This document shows, in pieces, positions 60,508-64,000 of a stretch of DNA of 64,000 bases. Below the pieces are notes generated by a model. The model ran no database searches and had not been told where the DNA came from. It worked only from the letters and a program-made list of their open reading frames with translations. This DNA comes from Desulfosudis oleivorans (GTDB lineage Bacteria; Desulfobacterota; Desulfobacteria; Desulfobacterales; SURF-7). The first letter of the stretch is position 1, and every line of letters begins with the position of its first letter. The DNA lies in the NCBI GenBank assembly GCA_020723325.1, contig DYJD01000001.1, positions 62,001 to 126,000 of the forward strand, given 5' to 3'. The translations under genes and the position numbers were made by a program.

Positions 60508-62091
60508 ATGGAGTATTTTGAAATCCTCAATCTGAAGCAGGAGCCTTTTTCCAACTCACCGGACCCGGACTTCTTCTTCCAGAGCAGGCAGCACATGGAT
60601 TGCTTGCAAAAGCTGGAAATTGCCATCCGGCTGAAAAGGGGATTGAATGTGGTTGTGGGAGAAGTGGGAACCGGCAAAACCACTCTTTGCCGGCAATTGA
60701 TCCGCCGGCTGGCCCTTGATAAAGAAATAGAGACCCATTTGCTCTTGGATCCCGGTTTTCCTTCCCCGGCTGATTTTCTGCAAGCCCTTGCCGGCATGTT
60801 CGGCAACAGCCCGGCCGGCCCTTCAGAAGGAGAGCAAAATGTCAAGGAAGAGATCAAACAATATCTCTACCGGAAAGGGGTGGATGAAAAAAAGATCATC
60901 ATTCTGATTATCGACGAAGGCCAAAAAATCACCGGGGATTGTCTGGAGCTTTTGCGGGAATTGCTGAATTATGAGACCAATGAGCATAAACTGCTTCAGA
61001 TCGTCGTTTTCGCCCAGCAAGAATTTGAGCAGGCAGCCCGGAAACATGCCAATTTTACCGATCGCATCAATCTCTATTTCCGTTTGGGTCCTTTGAAATA
61101 TCAAGACACCCGCCGTTTGATTGAATTTCGCCTGGCCCAGGCCGGCCACGCAACAAGCACACATCGATTTTTCACCCAGCCGGCGGTTTGGGCCTTGTAT
61201 CGGTCCACCAAAGGCTATCCGCGTAAAGTCATCAACCTCTGCCATGCTTGCATCCTGGCCATGATCATTCAAAATCGATCCCAGGTGGGCTGGTTCCTGG
61301 TGCGCGCGTGTACCGGCCGCATATTCCCGCCAAGCAGCCAAAAGGTACGCAGTTTATCCTTTGCAATGGTTGGCGTATTGTTTCTGTCAGCAGCCCTTTT
61401 GTTTATCAATGCTCAATGGCGCGCCAGCCTTTTTCCCCCTCAGGCCCAAACCATGGCAGTTGAAAACAGGGATTGGCAGCCACCAGGCCCGGCAACAACA
61501 ACTGAATCGCTTTCAGCAGAAGCAAAGGCCGAAAGCGGGATTATGTTAAAAGCCGATGGTCCGCCAAGGGAACTTCCAATAGATGAAGAAGCAAAGCCCC
61601 CTGGATTCCCGCCGCTCATGGGGCAGTTGGCCATGCATCAGGGCGGGTCGCTGTCAAAAATGATCCAGCAGGTTTATGGGGAATTCAATCCCGGTTATTT
61701 GGAGGCGGTGTTAAAGGTCAATCCGCTTGTCCGGCGACTAGAAGCCATTGAGACCGGCAGATTGATCAATTTCCCGGCCATTCCGGCTCGGGAACGCTTA
61801 GTTGATTTGAAATGTTCGTGGATTCAATTGGATGAAAAAGAGGATTTGGCCCAAGCCGTATCCTGTCTGCGCAAGTACCGGGAGCAGGGGCTGCTGGTGC
61901 GCTTGATGCCCTTGTTTCACCCCCGCAGCGGATTTAAATTCGTCATTATTCTGAGGGAATATTTGCTTGATGAAGCTGCAGTGAAAAATCGGCTGGCCGG
62001 ATTGCCCCAGGAAATAATGAAGACCGCCAAAAAAATTCAGGCATGGGGGGATGGGCAGACCATATTGTTTGCCGATCCGTATTTGATGTAG
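60508..62091 (+). CDS. ExeA/GspA/MshM-like AAA+ ATPase with membrane helix and secretin-type C-terminal module
   Basis: A 527-residue protein. The N-terminal AAA domain shows FEILNLKQEPFSNSPDPDFF, Walker A GEVGTGKTTL (51-60), Walker B IILIIDEGQKI and GYPRKVINLCHACILA, the ExeA pattern. A membrane helix lies at about 283-303. The periplasmic part (about 365-527) matches the secretin tail: LSKMIQQVYGEFNPGYLEAV, GRLINFPAIPA and a final ILFADPY. ExeA-type proteins help insert the secretin into peptidoglycan. ATG 60508 has AAGGAGGG. Confidence 0.88.
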   Translation: MEYFEILNLKQEPFSNSPDPDFFFQSRQHMDCLQKLEIAIRLKRGLNVVVGEVGTGKTTLCRQLIRRLALDKEIETHLLLDPGFPSPADFLQALAGMFGNSPAGPSEGEQNVKEEIKQYLYRKGVDEKKIIILIIDEGQKITGDCLELLRELLNYETNEHKLLQIVVFAQQEFEQAARKHANFTDRINLYFRLGPLKYQDTRRLIEFRLAQAGHATSTHRFFTQPAVWALYRSTKGYPRKVINLCHACILAMIIQNRSQVGWFLVRACTGRIFPPSSQKVRSLSFAMVGVLFLSAALLFINAQWRASLFPPQAQTMAVENRDWQPPGPATTTESLSAEAKAESGIMLKADGPPRELPIDEEAKPPGFPPLMGQLAMHQGGSLSKMIQQVYGEFNPGYLEAVLKVNPLVRRLEAIETGRLINFPAIPARERLVDLKCSWIQLDEKEDLAQAVSCLRKYREQGLLVRLMPLFHPRSGFKFVIILREYLLDEAAVKNRLAGLPQEIMKTAKKIQAWGDGQTILFADPYLM

Positions 62092-62143
62092 CTGTTTTCA
62101 AATCTTCCCGGCAAGGAAGGATGGAACAGTTGCAAACCGTTAT

Positions 62144-63877
62144 GTGAAGGCTGCAAAGCGGGTAAAATTGAAAAATAAGAAGAAATTGGGTGAGATGTTG
62201 TTGGAGGCGGGCCTGTTGACGGAAGCGCAATTGGACCAGGCCATGGGCCTACATAAAAAGCAGAATGTAAAGCTCGGCCAGGTACTGGTGCGGGAAGGCA
62301 TAGTCAGCGGTTCCCAGATTGCCGACATTGTTTCCAGGCAGTTGAAAATAGAGAAATACAACCCCAGCCGCTATCCCATTGACATGAATCTTGCCAAGAT
62401 CATCCCGGCGGATGTTGCGCAGAAATATCAAGTCGCGCCCCTGAAAAAGGATCGCTTTCTGCTCAAGCTGGCCATGACGGATCCCATGGATATCAATGCC
62501 ATGGATGCGATTGAAGTCTTTACCAATACGGAAGTGGAAGCCGTGATCTGCACGGATAAGGAACTGAATCATCTCATCAGCAGCATTTATGGAACCTACT
62601 CCGGAATCGGCGGCATTCTGGAGAACATGGAAGAAATGCAATTCGAACGTTCCGACGAAGCTGAAAAAGAAACCGCCGTGGAGGATGTGGAGGTCGGGTC
62701 CCTGCAGGATATGGCCGAAGAGGCGCCGGTTATCCGGCTGGTCAATTCCATTTTGTCACAAGCCGTGCGGGAGGGAGCCAGTGATATTCATATCAGTCCG
62801 GAAAAGGACTATGTGCAGGTACGGTTTCGCGTGGATGGAAAGCTTCATGAAGTTCCGTCACCGCCAAAATCCATGTTTTTATTAATAATTTCACGGCTAA
62901 AAATCCTGGCCAATATGGATATCGCTGTTTCCAGGCTACCCCAGGACGGACGTTTCACCGTGCGCATGGATCGGAAAGAGATCAACATCCGGGTTTCCAC
63001 CATTCCCACCATTTATGGTGAAAATATGGTCCTGCGACTGCTGGATACCAGCGGTGGTATCTATTCCCTAGAGCATCTTGGAATTTCGCCCCAGGACTGC
63101 CGCAAGCTGGAGTCCATGATTTATCAGCCCTACGGCATGATTTTGAGCACCGGCCCCACCGGCAGCGGCAAAAGCACATGCCTGTATTCGATTTTACGGA
63201 AGATCAACCAGGCGGATATCAATATCATTACCCTGGAGGATCCGGTGGAATACCGCATTGACAAGATCCGGCAGATTCAACTGAATCGAAAGGCCGGCAT
63301 GACCTTTGCCGGTGGGCTGCGCTCGGTCATGCGCCAGGATCCGGACGTGATCATGGTGGGGGAGATCCGGGATTCTGAAACCGCCACCATTGCTGTTCAG
63401 GCCGCCTTGACTGGTCATCGGGTGCTCAGCACGGTTCATACCAATGATGCGGCCGGTGCCATCACCCGCTTTATCGATATGGGCATCGAGCCTTTTCTGG
63501 TCTCCTCCGTGATGTTGATCTCCATTGCCCAACGCCTGGTCCGGCGAGTCTGCACCTATTGCAAAAAACCCTATCACCCACCCCAGGCAGCCCTGGAATA
63601 TTGGGGGCTGGACAAAATCGAGGGGGCTAATTTCGTCAAGGGCAGCGGCTGTTTCAACTGCATGGATACGGGCTACAAAGGCAGAATTGGTATTTATGAA
63701 GTATTGCGGATTGATGAAATGGTCCAGGATATGATCTTGAAAAGGTTTTCAGCCCAGGAAATCACCCGGGCTGCCAAGCGCAACGGCACATTGAACACCT
63801 TAAAAGAAGATGCTGCCAATAAGGTTCTGGAAGGGATCACGACCCTGGAAGAGGCGGCTTCAGCAGTCATGGTTTAA
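62144..63877 (+). CDS. GspE/PilB/MshE-type assembly ATPase
   Basis: A 577-residue ATPase that powers pilus or pseudopilus extension. N-terminal MshEN domain (GEMLLEAGLLTEAQLDQAMG; LGQVLVREGIVS), then Walker A GPTGSGKST, Asp box ITLEDPVEYRID, Walker B GEIRDSETATIAVQAALTGH and HVL...VHTNDAAGAITR, and a zinc site with CTYCKK and CFNCMD. GTG 62144 is taken as start; TTG 62168 would also fit, and neither has a strong ribosome binding site. No retraction ATPase (PilT) is seen in the window. Confidence 0.93.
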   Translation: MKAAKRVKLKNKKKLGEMLLEAGLLTEAQLDQAMGLHKKQNVKLGQVLVREGIVSGSQIADIVSRQLKIEKYNPSRYPIDMNLAKIIPADVAQKYQVAPLKKDRFLLKLAMTDPMDINAMDAIEVFTNTEVEAVICTDKELNHLISSIYGTYSGIGGILENMEEMQFERSDEAEKETAVEDVEVGSLQDMAEEAPVIRLVNSILSQAVREGASDIHISPEKDYVQVRFRVDGKLHEVPSPPKSMFLLIISRLKILANMDIAVSRLPQDGRFTVRMDRKEINIRVSTIPTIYGENMVLRLLDTSGGIYSLEHLGISPQDCRKLESMIYQPYGMILSTGPTGSGKSTCLYSILRKINQADINIITLEDPVEYRIDKIRQIQLNRKAGMTFAGGLRSVMRQDPDVIMVGEIRDSETATIAVQAALTGHRVLSTVHTNDAAGAITRFIDMGIEPFLVSSVMLISIAQRLVRRVCTYCKKPYHPPQAALEYWGLDKIEGANFVKGSGCFNCMDTGYKGRIGIYEVLRIDEMVQDMILKRFSAQEITRAAKRNGTLNTLKEDAANKVLEGITTLEEAASAVMV

Positions 63878-63910
63878 AATATCATTCGCTCTTGATCCAA
63901 TTGGGTGGGT

Positions 63911-64000
63911 ATGCCGAAATACAAATATACGGCCATTGATGAATTCGGTGCGGAAAAGACCGGGGTCCTGGAAGCCGACTCTTCTGAAATGGCGCACAAT
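63911..64000 (+). CDS. GspF/PilC/MshG platform protein, N-terminal fragment cut by the window end
   Basis: Thirty codons starting MPKYKYTAIDEFGAEKTGVL, the standard beginning of GspF/PilC inner-membrane platform proteins (YxYxAxDxxGxxxxGxLEA). GGTGGGT precedes the ATG. The gene runs off the window; the rest cannot be judged. Confidence 0.8.
   Translation, partial: MPKYKYTAIDEFGAEKTGVLEADSSEMAHN

Overview
The window looks like a chromosomal segment of a Gram-negative, flagellated, probably anaerobic bacterium of the Desulfobacterota (former Deltaproteobacteria). This is inferred from gene content: a DVU0524-type FlgM-associated protein beside flgM, a complete Bat operon, a secretin/pilus assembly operon, eukaryote-like kinase-fold proteins, and lipoprotein and secretin genes that imply an outer membrane. 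No rRNA, tRNA or CRISPR array was seen. Genes lie on both strands, mostly in tight operons with ATGA/GTGA overlaps, and several use TTG or GTG starts.

Layout. 0-7 kb: pgeF, a membrane kinase-fold protein, a TetR regulator coupled to der, and rarA. 7-8.8 kb: an accessory pocket with three related hairpin repeats built from short tandem repeats, two of which bracket a four-helix-bundle (S23-like) protein gene, plus a vapBC toxin-antitoxin pair. 8.9-12.2 kb: class II aldolase, Nudix hydrolase, and the flgM operon behind a good sigma-28 promoter candidate. 12.2-25.8 kb: housekeeping genes (mazG, cvpA, phoH/ybeZ, pgpH-like, ybeY, pdxJ, nnrE/nnrD fusion, tsaE, lysC, a Na+/H+ antiporter, a universal stress protein, and an rmuC broken by a frameshift). 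26-39 kb: a Spy-like lipoprotein, a long LOG-family protein, a pseudokinase-PEGA-FGE fusion, a cbiMQO cobalt/nickel importer behind a terminator-bearing leader, a three-FHA protein, a Mut7-C protein and a LytS/LytR two-component pair.

39.1-45.2 kb is visibly more A+T-rich and holds exported or surface-type genes: a PD40 beta-propeller protein, a small secreted protein, a TMTC-like TPR membrane protein and a DUF1566 lipoprotein. Two of these share a promoter with a near-palindromic motif over the -10. 45.5-55.2 kb is a Bat operon (moxR, DUF58, DUF4381, batA, batB fused to TPRs, batD, batE) into which a second PD40 gene is inserted. 55.2-64 kb is an MSHA-like type IV pilus/type II secretion operon: PilM-PilN fusion, PilO-like, PilP-like, secretin, ExeA/MshM-like ATPase, GspE/PilB ATPase, and the start of a GspF/PilC gene cut by the window edge.

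The best candidate for something undescribed is the family of intergenic hairpins whose arms are short tandem repeats in inverted orientation. Three copies (B, C, D) share arm units, ends and a loop core. Three more (A, E, F) share only the architecture. Copies B and C bracket the four-helix-bundle gene. Second is the unusual C-terminal module shared by the pilus secretin and its partner ATPase.
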